Positions 46,310 to 58,920 of a stretch of 64,000 bases of DNA are shown here, in pieces. Source of the DNA: Carex sylvatica (Eukaryota; Streptophyta; Magnoliopsida; Poales; Cyperaceae). Below the pieces are notes generated by a model, which worked only from the letters and a program-made list of their open reading frames with translations, did not search any database and had not been told where the DNA came from. The stretch spans positions 682,001-746,000 of the forward strand of contig CAXKVR010000036.1 in assembly GCA_964058845.1 (NCBI GenBank). The letters run 5' to 3'. The translations under genes and the position numbers were made by a program. Each line of letters begins with the position of its first letter. The first letter of the stretch is position 1.

Positions 46310-46328
46310 TTTACTTTGACAAAGTCAA
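46310..46328 (-). promoter_or_regulatory. Conserved W-box palindrome upstream of GLR-B
   Basis: TTGACTTTGTCAAAGTAAA, kept although the gene it served is dead. Confidence 0.45.
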
Positions 46329-46631
46329 GCATGAAAAAGGTAGATGTGAGGTAGCTTGAGCTTGACTTATGTGCATAGTTAAGGCACTGGCCTTGCTCCT
46401 TTTATGTTGGGATAGTCATCATCTCATCATTAAAGAAAAATATTGTATTGTTGTTGGCCCATTCAATTGAAGAATGGTGATGATTGTTGACTATCCAATA
46501 AACATACTTTAAGCAAAAATTAAATTAAAAATCTATGTTTGACCCACTAATTAAGCAACCAATTGATAATGGGCAAATGCACATGGAAAGTTCCTCAGGT
46601 CAGTGCCATCAGTGCTCCCTGATAACTTAAA

Positions 46632-46884
46632 ATTATGTTGTGTCTACTCTTGCAAGAATCTGGTTGTATATGAGAGGATAGAAGTGTTGTATATTTGCAG
46701 ATACTCCTGCCCGTAATTGTGATTCTCTCAGGAATTGCAATTTCTGTCGGCAATACTCATTTTTACCTTCGAGGATTAAGACAGATTCTTGAAGTACAAG
46801 CAGGCCCTCTAAATCAAACATCTTAACTGTATTTGAGTCGGTAAATGTGATGGTAGTGTACCCAAATTGACAGCAGTGTATTTC
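46632..46884 (-). other. Foreign segment with open frame in GLR-B upstream DNA
   Basis: GLR-A and GLR-B upstream regions align up to about 46628 and again from about 46885. The 250 bp between are unrelated to the corresponding GLR-A DNA. The minus strand is open for about 83 codons (IHCCQFGYTTITF ... FDLEGLLVLQESVLILEG ... QHFYPLIYNQILARVDTT) down to a stop at 46633. I do not recognise the protein. It may be a captured exon or a chance frame. Confidence 0.35.
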
Positions 46885-46898
46885 TTCGCTTCCATATT

Positions 46899-47276
46899 CA
46901 GGGGCGGACCCAGGATTTTCATCAGGGGGGGCCAAAAAAATATCGAATCTGATTTAAATAGTTTATTGGATTTAAACCCATTAACTAATTGGGTACTCGA
47001 TAAAAAAAATAATGTTTTAACTTATATTTTTCAATACTCTGACTTATAATTTCTGATCCTTTAATTTATAATTCTAAATATCAATCATAATTCAAGAAAC
47101 TTATTTTGATTTTAACACTAAATTTAATCTGAATTATAAATCAAATATTCAGAGGAGACAAAAAAAAATTGAGAGAGAAACAAAGTCGATCGGTACCAAT
47201 AGGTCAATTCTAAAACTCGAAATCCAGGGGGGAAGGGGGCGGCTGCTCCCCCTGGTCTACTCTAGGTCTGCCCCTG
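46899..47276. mobile_element. hAT-type non-autonomous element
   Basis: Ends CAGGGGCGGACCCAGGATTT and, inverted, CAGGGGCAGACCTAGAG. Flanks tccatatt (46891-46898) and tccatatc (47277-47284) match at 7 of 8. The GLR-A unit has the empty site (cttccatatcattcaacatg, about 38182), confirming the insertion. Confidence 0.9.
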
Positions 47277-47284
47277 TCCATATC

Positions 47285-47919
47285 ATTCAACATGCAAATA
47301 TGAACACTGGTGCCCACTCCCTCCCTCTTCCCTGCCTCTCTTTCTCTTGTTGCTTGTTAAATGGATATTGATGTTTGCACAATAGGTTTTGCGGACAAAG
47401 GAAGTCTATTAAAGTTTAATTATACAACAACAAAAAGAAAAAATAAATGAAGTACTATATTATCATATTTCAATTTATAGTAGAGATATTGCATGAAGTA
47501 TATGAGTCTCAAACAATGAAAAGCACTAGGTTTGAGAGATGTCAACAATGAGCCAAGCGAGAATCGATTGAGCAAATGATGAGCTTGTTCCGAGTCAATC
47601 CCTAGCGAGCCATGAGCTATGATTTTTTTTTTTTTTTTTTTTTGCCAGGCCTAGTATTGAGGTTAGATTTACAGTAAGTACAAGGAGGGCTTAGGAGCAA
47701 TGTTTCCCCTAGGCTGAGAAAGGATAAAGGAGACTAGATTTACAACTAAAGAATTGAAAAATTGGAGGGCACCGTTAGTGCCACATGACAGGCATCATCA
47801 TCTTTTAAAAGGATTATGATACACAACTAAAGAACATAAGTACATAACCAAGGATTTATTCATTTGATCCCTCCCTGGTATGGTCAAGCATCTCTCCGAA
47901 GGAAGGCATCTCAATCTGG
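47285..47919. other. Intergenic DNA between GLR-B and GLR-C
   Basis: 47285 to about 47530 matches the GLR-A upstream region (about 38190-38450). A T-run lies at 47623-47643. From about 47747 the DNA matches the GLR-D 3' flank (60471 onward), the left edge of the C/D duplication. Confidence 0.6.
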
Positions 47920-50900
47920 CTATTTGAAATTTCCCTTTCTGGCCGGTGTCCCTTCATCATTTGAAGTTTCTCCAAAGTCGCTTTCGGAATCAGGTGAAAT
48001 TATGGTGATTTCCGTATGATCGCTGAAATTAGGTGATGTCATTGTTTGACCGTTGGCTTGATCTTCTTCTCTTAACTCATCCTTCTGGGGAGGATTTTGC
48101 ACAACTTCAGTGCTTGTCGAAATATTGTGTTGCTGGAAGATAGAAAAAAATGCGTGGATGATTAGAGCTAAAATGGACGAGACTCCCGTAATGAGAAATA
48201 GACCCATGAAGCTATGGAATGTGAGGCTGGTTGAACTTGAGGTGTCTCCTTTGTCAGTGAAGGTACTGCTTCCGTATAATTCTTTATCAAATTCTGTCAT
48301 GTTATCGCTCTCCATGACTTGCAGGATTTTTTTTGAAATATCCGGCACTAGTGGTGATCCTTTTGGAAATGCCTAAGCAAACAGTGACAAAAAAAGGGGG
48401 CATATGCTATGATTAAAAATTAGAAAACATTAAAAAATTCAATAAAAGCATGATCACCACCGTACTACTTTTTCTTTATCAATGTATGGTTTCTGTGCAA
48501 GTTGGTATGGTACTTCCATACATGTTTGTCATTTAGTGGAGTGCTAACAACCATATCCACTTACCAGCTTGAAATGTACCAATACATAACATTAACCTCC
48601 TAAAACAGTTTGAACACTGAATTGTGATTAATATAATAGGTGCATGACTCCTATTCTTACTCAAAAAAAAAAAAAAGTTTTCGAATTCGAAACACTGAAT
48701 CAAAACAGGGCCAAGGATAAAGGCAGCTTTGTGTCACTACTAGTTAGGTGGCATTTCATTGAGATTTGAATGTATTATTCAAACAAATTTGGACAATCCC
48801 AAATAATATGGTATCCCTGCTATCCATGGAAGGATTGCATCAGTAGTCAACCAACATGTGTGTGGGTGTCACAAGGTAATAAGAGAAAGAAAGGGAGAGA
48901 AGGAGAGAGAGAGAGAGAATGTACAAATCCAAATCCGTCACTCTTGTAAGTTGGCCCAACCATGGAATAATTGCTAGGATAGTTCTTGAGGAACACCTTT
49001 AGGTATGGTATCTCATCAAGAATAACTGCCACTGTTCCATTGGATAGTGCATCATTATACTCAGATGTTGATGATAATGGAATTGTCTTCTCTTCATTGA
49101 ACCCCAGACGTTTTAGAAGAGCCGGCATGAATGAAGCCTCTAAGTACCCCACATATTGCCCTGTTTTGACAACCTGTTCTATGCTTGTCACTGTCGCCTG
49201 GAGCTGTTCAACTGTCAGCCTGGAGCTAAGGCTCGCAGTATAGCTCTGCTGTAGGATGAGCACAACAAAGACCCATGTTATCACCACAATCCTTGACAAA
49301 TTGCTGACCATCCTCTCTCTGTGCGCGAAAACTAGTGTGGAAAAGGCAAAGTACAATATAGATCCCATTTGGTACGTACGATTTCCTCTGAACTCCTTAT
49401 TTACTCGGTGCTCAATCAACCAGACTGTGATGCCGGTGAGGAAGACGAAGGCGCCAGTTGTGAGCCATAATGAGGTAGTCCAGGGTGTCAAGAAGGTCCA
49501 TGGGGATTTCTTGTTCACATCCTTTATCGGGGCGAGCATGCGTACTCCTGACTCTGTGTAAGGAAGTGTGAAATCCACATATATGGAGCGGTTGGCCAAA
49601 ATGGTGATATCACCAACAACAGCATCGTATTTCTGTAAATTGTGAATTCACAAGTCACCTATCAGATGGGTACTGATATAACTATTGGATATTTTCATGA
49701 GTTATTACTAAACCAATTAGGCTATGAGCACATTCATAATTAAGTCCTATTAGGAATAAGTATTGTACGCTTTTGTTTGTTTGCCTCGCTCTTGGACATG
49801 GAGTTATTGTTTTATAATCAAGGTGATGTCCATTTGGAGAAGTTGTACAATTGGAAATGATATAGGCTAATTTCTACTTGTTTTTCTTGGTTCTTATTAG
49901 ATTGTCTATGGAAATAAGAAATAGTGGCTGTCCATTCTTAACAAAGTGGCAGCTGCATTTATTTTCCCATTACAACAAAGCTAATTTAGAAACTTCAGTT
50001 ATGCTGTTGGAGATACTATTGATATATAGTCCCATTACTTATAACTGAAAATTGTGCTTCATATAACTATTTTAAGAATTCTATCCAAGCCTATCTAGAA
50101 CTTAAAAAAAGACTGAACTCATTACAAACTATTGAAATAAAATGAAGGAAAAAAACAAGGGAACAAACCTTAAGATAAACCTGGTACACAAACTTGTCAT
50201 AAGTGCCATTGAACCCTTCAAATGTATAAGAGACATTGTAAGGCAGTAGATTAATCGCCGCTTGAAACACCTTTATGGAATAGCCAGAGAAATTGTGTGA
50301 GGCTGTAGCGTTCGGCTGCACAAACTCTGCAAATCCATTTTTGGGGACTCCAATAAGGAGTGTTTTATTTGTCGTCGGCCAATCCCATCCCTTCAGTACA
50401 GTATTGTTCTTTCCTGACCAGTTAATGGAAATATTTCCACTAGTCCAGAGGCCAACTGGATGGTTATCTGCACCGACAACATTGGTTATCTCAAAGGTGC
50501 CGGACTGTAATTGGCTGTTAACCAGATTAAAATCACCGCTTGTCCCGTTAAAATTGGTAGATTCTAAAGAAGCTTTCAGAGTCGGCCCCATCTCAGAAAC
50601 CCCAATTTTCAAAATATCAGTCGAGTTATACAGTTCATTAGACGCTGTAAAGGACAAATTCGCATGTGTTACATTCTCAACTGATCTTGCCAGCAACCAC
50701 ACTGTGTCATATGCCCATAAACCAAAAACTGTGGGCCCTCTGTTCATCTGATATTTATTTCTCAATCTCATGGAAACACTCTGAAGCGTTGTATTTGGTA
50801 CGAATGGCCGGATACCTAACACACCTTGCATCACATCGCTTGCATTTGACCCAGCAAGGTCCACAATATCTGTTAACCCGTATGTTGTAATCCAAACAAA

Positions 50901-53495
50901 ATCATCAGTAATGGTCATGTTCTTCTCTTTAGCACTTGAGAAAAACTTAAGAGCTAACTGGTATGACATGTGAACAACAAATACTCTGGTTCTGTTGGCC
51001 TTCAAGTATTCGAGGGCTGCATTTATTTCACTGTCACTTGCTCCGGAAGGGATTTTGCATCGGTACGGGACGTATGCATCTATTCCCTGTAAAGTGTCAA
51101 CTAGGTATGGAACAAAAATGTTGCCAGACTCGGTATCCTCAAAAACAGGCACCACCTCCCTCCAGTTGAAGAATTTGGCAATAGAGGCAATGACGGTGGC
51201 TTGGGATGAGTCATTCCAAGAGGTACGGAAGAAATAAGGAATTTGGCTGGAAGAAATAGATGGGCTATTTGCTGAGAATGAAATGATTGGTACATTTGAT
51301 TTGTTCCCGAGCTCGATGAGAAATTTTGCTTGAGATGATGTTTGTGGCCCGATGATTGCTTCAACTTGTTCATTTTTCAGAAGATCAACAGCTGCATTTT
51401 TGGAAACAATAAACTTCTTTAACATGTTCAAGAATGCAGAGTGCAATTAAAGTGCTTGTGATAAGTCGAATCTTGAAATAAAAACTAAAGACAAAGAAAA
51501 AAAAAATGTAACAGAGGAATTGCGTACAATTAATGGAAGGCATCATTTTTTTATTTTTATTTTTTCAGAATTTTGGAAATGTGCTTCTATATTTTATCTT
51601 CTTTTTCCATTTTTCTCCATCGTACTCAAAAATTGTTTAAGCAATTGTTTTTATTGACATACTTGTGAACTCTTTGTTAATTGTTTAAGTTCAATTAAGT
51701 TGGCTTTCAGAAAAATGAAACACCATAATTGATCGGTACATAATATTCTTGCAAAAAAAGAAAAATAAAGCAGAGAGAACGCCAAAGAAATATAGAAATT
51801 ACTACTTTGAATATTCAACAAAAATAATGTGCACAAATTGTTGGATCTTAATCCAATGTTGAGCGTATATGTAATATAATTATGAATTGTATACTGTTAA
51901 ATATGATTATTACAATTAAAGTAATATAATTAAGACATTAGACAATCTATGTATTCAATAGGATGTGGTCCACAAGTGTGTAGAACAATTTAGGTAAAGA
52001 TTAAATCATTAATTATCTGATTCTGAGATTTGCAAATAAAGAAAACTGCTTTTTCTGGGGTCCAGTGCGGGTGGCTCACCTGCACTGGATCTGAGTGCGG
52101 ACACACTCAGTACTTAAGCCAATTTCTGTGAACTTTAGGGCAATGCAGAAAAAAGTTCGAGCCCAGTGCGGGTGGTCTGACCTGCACTGGGTACTTAGAC
52201 GATTTTCTGAAAATTCAGACATAACAAAAGTTCGAGCTCAGTGCGGACGCACTGGAACTCAGTGCAGGTAGGCTGACCCGAACTGAGTACTTTGGAAATT
52301 TTCATATTCTAGTTTTAGCACAGTGCGGGTGGATGACCCGCACTGACTCTGAGTGCGGACACACTCAGGATATAGGCTATTTATGGAATGTAATTTAAGG
52401 CGGTTGTTTGAACACGTCTTGACCCAGTGCGGGTAAGCCACCCACACTCGCACTGTCAAATGTGTAACCTATATAAAGATGGGCCCCCAAGGCACAAGAT
52501 AACCCAACCAACTCTTCTCAAAATTATTATAGAGGTTATTCTATACAGAATTTTGAGAGTCTTCTATTTCTCTTCCACCATTAAAGAATTGAGAGTAGAG
52601 ATTCATAAGGAAATTGGAGAGGATCTCTCAAAGGTAATATTGTTACTTTGGAAGACCTAATATATAATCCAACCAAAAGGGCGTGAAAGAAAAAACTATC
52701 TAAAGTCTTGTCTTACGCTCACGGAGATGGTTGCCACTCCTACAACGAATTCGGAATTCCATGCCAAACAACATGGAATCATGTATTGTATTCCGCACTT
52801 AAGTTTATGTTTTATGTCTCTTTGGCATATGACTGTCTTAGGTTAAGGTGACAATTGTTTCTTCTTCCCGGGATATAAGTATTTGACTCCTAGATGAGAT
52901 GTAATATTGTTTGATCTCTAAATAAGACATAATTGTTTAGCCTTTATGATTTCCCAACACAAATGGGAACCTATTTAAATTGCCTAACAATAAGAATTAA
53001 AGAGAAATAGTGATGAATAAACAAAAAATAACAAATATGCTCTGATTTCTTTGTTATTTTCCATCCAAGTTTGGAGCACTTTAATTTTGTATTGCTCAGC
53101 ACCTCAGGCTTCGCCTTTCCTCCTTAGAAATAAACAAAAAATGAAAAAGAAGAAGGAAACAAACCAGCAACTGAAGCAGCAAAGACATCACCGTTTGGGT
53201 CGGGATGGCTGGCATCGCCGCTCTTCAAGTCCCTCAACACAAAGGAAATTCTCGTCTTGTAATCCGGTTTCAATGCATAGAAATCCTCCAAGGCCAGTTG
53301 CATGCAGCTCCAGCTGATACCACCATTCCATGAAGAAGTATCCAATATAACACCCACTTTTACATCTCTGACATTGTTTTTTTCACTGGTACTGTTCTCA
53401 GCTCCAAGAACAAGAATAGGTGGTGAATAAATCAAAAAGGAAAAGAGAACAATGATGAGATGTTGTAGATGGTGACCATGTCCTTGAGGGGCCAT
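47920..53495 (-). CDS. GLR: Glutamate receptor-like channel GLR-C (clade II type)
   Basis: Ligand-gated cation channel subunit of the plant GLR family. Four exons, GT-AG: 53495-53165, 51391-50169, 49632-48925, 48372-47920; about 904 aa. ATG at 53495 is chosen because upstream in-frame codons have no ATG. Signal/anchor region about 9-31 (LIIVLFSFLIYSPPILVLG); amino-terminal domain about 40-430; S1 from LLIGVPK. GDITILANR carries the ligand-site Arg; M1 about 572-591; complete pore segment YFAFSTLVFAHR (about 611-623); M3 about 632-655 with SYTASL; M4 about 809-832. The pore-to-M3 intron of GLR-A/B is absent. Intron 1 contains a 1.1-kb solo LTR. Compared with GLR-D, four extra bases near 47943 shift the frame and replace the last 27 residues or so by ARKGNFK and a stop. 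Likely still functional, since the change follows M4 in the cytosolic tail. Confidence 0.88.
51839..52959 (+). mobile_element. Solo LTR (1121 bp) in GLR-C intron 1
   Basis: Starts TGTTGGATCTTAATCCAATG and ends ATTTCCCAACA (TG...CA, TGTTGG/CCAACA inverted ends). The 5-bp duplication caaat lies at 51834-51838 and 52960-52964. It contains a TATA box (cctatataaag, about 52470) and a leader-like region. Before it, 52070-52455 carries several hairpin motifs of the cagtgcgggtgg/gacccgcactg type. The TG/CA ends with TGTTGG are usual for Copia LTRs. Its sense is opposite to the gene. Confidence 0.9.
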
Positions 53496-54924
53496 TAATC
53501 TATTCCTAACTTTTGGGGATCTCTCTTTCTTTTTTATGCTTTCCAAGAAACCAAGCCTGCCTTAATTATTAGACATTCCATTCATCTCCATTTTGCTGAA
53601 TAGTAGGTAAGTTGATTGTTGACTTGACTATCAAAAGCTTGAAAAATTAAGTTTGAATCATCAAAAGCTAATTGTTTTTTTTTTAGAAGAACCTGTAGGC
53701 GACCCGGTTAATTAATTAATTTTAGAAAACTGAACCATTTTTATAAAATCCCATCCATATTCCATCCTCCTCATCCCTTGAGCTATATATTTGGCTTGAT
53801 CATTTGCTTAAAAGATAATTTTACAATATTTAAATAAAATTCAGGAGTAAAACTACATTATTTTAGTTGTTTAATACTTCTTATATCAGAAATTCTGTAC
53901 TTTTTTGTTTAACAACATGAGCGCAGTTACTGCTTTCACAAAAAAAAATTTAACAATTGAAATATTTTATGTTTAAATTCATATATATATATATATGCGT
54001 GAAATTTAATTTTCTTCTCTAAACTTTGGCTAATTAATATAAATATATGTTTCACGAATAAAATTCCAAATTTCCCAGTAGCTGGTAACAAACTTTTTTG
54101 CAGTACTATCCATTTCAAATACAACGGAGAGAATTCTCCAGACAAGACATTAATTGACATGAGGACCAGACCCGGTCAAGTCAACATATATACTCTCCAT
54201 TTATTAAAGAATTGAGAAGCGTTGATGTTGTGTACTACTTACATCAACTTCGGCATTATCCAAGCAGTGTACCGAATTAGGACCGTACAAAATTATTCGA
54301 ATTAGCAACTCGTTTATAACTTACTTGTTAATGATTTGTTTTAATTCACTCATTTACAACTCGAATTTGCTAACTCATTTAATAAATAAGTTGAATTTGA
54401 GCTGATGAGGTCAAGTCGCTCATTTATAACTCAACTTACGTACTAAGTTGGAAGAAAAATTGTTGAATTCTAAGTTATTGTTTACTTTAAATTGATCTAT
54501 TGTCTCTGTATTATATTGTTTGTATTTAGATAAACTATTACTAGGCTATTTTAATTATTTGTATATAGATAAATACATATTAGTGTATAACAATAATTTT
54601 TTTTGGATCACAGCCATTCGATCAAAATTCAGATCAATTCAATCCGTGATAAAACGTGCAGATCCACTTAACAGTCGTGTAGATTTTGATTGGACGGTCT
54701 AGATCCAAACATAAATATTATGTTACCTTAGCTAATAAGAAATTCGCAGTGTAACTATCTATATATTCTCATGACCAATTAATTAATCCAAATCACAACA
54801 TCGCTATTTACAAATTATGAGTTCTTTTCCGCGATTTGTGGGATTCGAGGCAATTTCCGGTTGCGTCATGTAATTTATTCTGGTAATTTAGTTAGACGTG
54901 CTAACTTTAAGAGACAAACAAGTG
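53496..54924. other. Upstream DNA of GLR-C and intergenic stretch
   Basis: No gene. The promoter lacks an obvious TATA box and does not match the GLR-A/B promoter block. 54270-54470 holds repeated aactcgtttataactta-type motifs that recall the subterminal region of hAT elements. Confidence 0.45.
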
Positions 54925-54933
54925 GGCTAGCTG

Positions 54934-55798
54934 CCGACATTTTTATTTTTACCCAAAAAAAAAATTATTTTATTAAAAATAACCAAGATTTAAAACAAAT
55001 TTTAAAAATACCCAACCCGTGAAAATTTTCCACGGGCCAGAATTTTAATTCCAACCCGTGGAATTTTTCCACGGGCCAGAATTTTTTTTTTTTTTTTTTT
55101 TTTTTTACAAAAACAGAAATTTATATTTACTTTTTATTTTTTATGAAAATATTAGAAATGTTGAATATTTTTTTTTGAAAATAGATGGAATACAATACAA
55201 TTTGATTTATTAGAAAGATTGTAACAAATAATCCGATCAATATTTTTCAGGCCGGATTTTTCGCGGCTGTAAGAAAAATTAATATATTTCATTATGTATT
55301 CTTGTAAAAAAATAAAAATGCATGAATTCTAAGTTATTGATTCCGGTTCAAAAGTCACTTTTAGGTAATATAGAAATTATTGTGATCCTTCTAGTACATT
55401 TAATTTATAAAAAGTTATATCTATTTTGAGAATTTTTTTTGAATAAAAATCATTAAATAACTTAAAGTTTTTATTTTTTTTAAAAATAGATACAACTTTT
55501 TATAAATTAAATGTACTAGAAGGATCACAATAATTTCTATATTACTTAGAATTGACTTTTGAACCGGGATCAATAATTCAGAATCCAAGCATTTTTATTT
55601 TTTTACAAGAACACATAATGAAATATATTAATTTTTCTTACAGCCGCGAAAAATCCGGCCTGAAAAATATTGATCGGATTATTTGTTACAATCTTTCTAA
55701 TAAATCAAATTGTATTGTATTCCATCTATTTTCAAAAAAAAAATCCAACATTTCTAATATTTTCATAAAAAAATAAAAAGTAAATATAAATTTCTGTT

Positions 55799-55839
<41 letters not shown>

Positions 55840-55981
55840 CCCATGGAAAAATTCCACGGGTTGGAATTAAAATTCTGGTCCGTGGAAAATTTCCACGGGT
55901 TGGGTATTTTTAAAATTAGTTTTAAATCTTGGTTATTTTTAATAAAATAATTTTTTTTTTGAATAAAAATAAAAATGTCGG
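54934..55981. mobile_element. Mutator-like hairpin element, copy 2
   Basis: Inverted ends CCGACATTTTTATTTTTA, with the 9-mer ggctagctg exact at 54925-54933 and 55982-55990. The two halves pair almost perfectly over about 500 bp each (for example aggccggatttttcgcggct on the left against agccgcgaaaaatccggcct on the right). Arms carry ccgtggaaaattttccacgg-type palindromes and a long T tract on one side, A tract on the other. Same terminal family as 30539-31804. No coding capacity. Confidence 0.9.
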
Positions 55982-56301
55982 GGCTAGCTGATAACGACCG
56001 CACAATAAAACTTGTCAAATAAATAGATATTTAATTAATATAGATAAATATTTTACCAATGAAAGATTCTAGTCCTATCTATAGGATCATGTCAAACCTC
56101 TGAATGACACGTAATCGAAGACTATTGAACGGAGAACGAAGACCATAAAATAATTAACCTAATTTTAAAGGACGGAAATGAATGGCTATTATAATTGCTA
56201 GCTATAATCATTAGTTCATTACCAATAGTTCATTACCAGTTGTAAAATTAACTCTAGTTCTCCTTTTAATAAAAAGAAATGTTATAATCCTCAAACCATT
56301 A

Positions 56302-57278
56302 TATCCCAACACATCCCTCAAGTAATTTAACAGAAATTTTTTTTTAGTATTTTTAACTTTTATTGTCAGCACTAATATTTAAATATTTAAACCTATGTTT
56401 ATAACATTTTAAAATGTTACTCGCAAACATTTGAAACTCTATCTGTAGTTTTAACAACTCTAAACTACATTTGCTTTCAAGTCAAAAAAAGAAAGATTTT
56501 TTTAACTCACTTTTTTTTTATATTTTTCTCTGATCATTCTAATTTATTTTTCCGACGATCCGTAATTAATTTTACAAATCTAAAAATACAAATATTTTCT
56601 TTTCAATTTTATCTTTTAAATAAGATTTATGAAGAAATACTTTTGAATAATTTTAAAGTCATTTTTTTAAAGTAAAACTCATGAGGTTTATATGTTTTGT
56701 ACATGCAGTGTTATTGTTGAAGTTTATAGGCTTTGAAGTGTTATTGTTGATATTTAAATTATTTGTGCATAAGGTTTATACGCTTTATTCTAGAGGTTTG
56801 AAGTGTTATTAATGAGGTTTATACGAAATATTTGAAGGCATGTAAATAGATGTTTAAATTATTTTGAAGCAAAATAAAAAAGATAAAAGTCAAACAAATT
56901 TAAAGTGGTAAAAAAAATAACACAAATATAACTCAAAAATTATTATTTATGAATCTCATTTGAAAGATAAAATCAAGTAAAAAACGTTCGTATTTTTATA
57001 TTTGCAAAATTCAACATGGATCGTCAGAAAAATGAACGATAATGATCAGAGAAAAAAAAAGTGAGTGAAAGAAATTTTTTCTCTTTTGAAAACCATATAA
57101 ATTTAGAATTTAAATGATTTAAGATAGATGTTTAAATGTTTACGAGTAACATTTTAAAATGTTATAAACATAGCTTTAAATGTTTAGATATTAGCGCTGA
57201 AAATGAAAGTTAGACAACATTGAAAGTTTTTTTAGTTAAACTATTTGAGAGATGCGCTCGGAGATTTTATTTGGGATA
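56302..57278. mobile_element. Large foldback element without clear target duplication
   Basis: Ends TATCCCAA / TTGGGATA. The halves pair over long stretches: acattttaaaatgtta on both sides, tgatcattct against gataatgatca, and gacgatccgt against ggatcgtc. The middle is simple AT-rich sequence. No transposase. Confidence 0.6.
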
Positions 57279-57603
57279 CAATTATCAAGCTCCTTTACTA
57301 AAATCATAGTAGGTATTTATTTTTAATTAAGAGTATATATAGGATAATATTATAATTTTACAATTTTTTGAATCTTAAGTATATTTTTTTATATATTTTC
57401 TACATAAAATATAATATAGAAGAATATTTTTTTAATTTTATTTTTTTAGTCAGAGGCAAGTATTTTCCTCGACTCTATGTAGCTCCTTAATTCACTATAA
57501 AATATGCAAACCGTATGTCGTATTTTTCTTTTCTGTATATGTTTAGCCCAAAATAATCTTAATTAAGAAAAAAAAAGTGATGCATAGTGCAGAAAGAAGA
57601 ATT

Positions 57604-57950
57604 TAACAACTTTTAACACTAAAATACATGTTTTTACAAATAATTTTTGTTATACATATGTAGTACTTCATCATATGCTAGGTTTGCATGGGCTTCCTGC
57701 TTTACTTGCTCTAATAACACTTAGTTCTTTATTCTGTACTGCTTAGCTATTGTTTTGCCTTTACCTAGTTGTCAAATATTTTTTATTTTTGTTGTTATCT
57801 AGTTGCTTATGTTTTGTTATACGAACTCTACTTCTATGCTTTTTGTACAATAGAATTGTTGTTCCATTGATTATTGTAAAGAACTATCTTTGTTTTAATA
57901 TGAAATAGGTGGGGGGTTATCCACTTTTATCAAAAAAAAAAAGAATTATT
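57604..57950 (+). mobile_element. 5'-truncated LINE (L1) 3' end with poly(A)
   Basis: The end ttttaatatgaaataggtgg, gggttatcc and then (A)11 is the usual 3' UTR tail of plant L1 elements. aagaatt precedes the segment (about 57597) and follows the A tract (about 57949), a possible target duplication. No coding sequence is left. Confidence 0.5.
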
Positions 57951-58597
57951 TCTAAATAAAATATTTGGCCCTTTGAGCTGAAATGTAGAAAGATTTAATG
58001 AGGTCGAATCACAAAGGAAGGGACTAGGGAGCGGGTAAACGGAGCGTGTTTCTCACATAGTGATAAATAAATTTTTTGGATTCAGTTCGACGAGGTCAAA
58101 AATTTGTGATTCGAAAATAGTTCAGATATAATTCGAAAATGATTCAGAATTATCCAGACCAGTTTTGCAAGAAAGCAAAAAACAAAAAACAAATATGGGA
58201 AAAATTTGGAAAAAATTCACGAATAATTTGTAAAATTTGGGAAAAGTTCTTAACATTCACGAATTATTCGGGTTTAATTTGATCAACTGAATAATTCGGT
58301 ATTGGGTTCGGCATCACCAAAAAATAAATTATTCGGATTTAATTCGTGAATCTTGTGACTAAGGACTTTCTCGGTGAAAGTCAAGGGTTCTGTTGGTTCA
58401 AAGCAAATGAAAACCCAGTGGGTTAATGGGTTTACATCATCAATGTAACATCCAATACCAATACGGAAACAGTAAATTTCTTCAAGGTCCCTTTTCTATT
58501 TCTCATTCATAGGTGGGTTTATCTTATAGCTGAAAAGAAAGCAACGTGATGAAGCCCATGGGCCTAAAGCCCATGATTAGTTTTGCTGTAAATGAAA
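57951..58597. other. Non-coding stretch with attcgg-type repeats
   Basis: Short repeats of gaattattcgg and aattcgtgaat occur at 58090-58350. No gene recognised. Confidence 0.45.
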
Positions 58598-58920
58598 GCA
58601 CCCGGCAATTATATTGCAGTAGCAACACCACCTCAGTCCACTTAATGCATGTAAGGTGTTCGACCGTTTGCTCTAGTCTCTCAACGAACCTGATCCCTAT
58701 GTAACTAACTTTTGAGCCACGCCTTCTTCGTCTCGACTTGGCCAACTTTAGGCTCCAGCACCCGGGAATTATGTCACAGTAGGCACACCACCTCCGTCCA
58801 CTTAATGCATGTAAGGTGTTCGACTGTTTGCTCCAGTCTCTCAATGAACCTGATCCATATGTAACCTATTAATGCCGTGCCTCCTTCTCGACTTGGCCAA
58901 CTGTAGGCTCCAGCACTAAG
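58598..58920. repeat. Tandem repeat of about 158 bp, two units plus a partial
   Basis: Units at 58598-58757 and 58758-58912, each starting gcacccgg and ending gactt ggccaact..aggctcca. A further partial unit (gcactaagatct, cacgtgaggtgcttgattgt) follows to about 58980. The minus strand is open across both units, but only because the period keeps phase locally; no protein family recognised. Confidence 0.8.
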
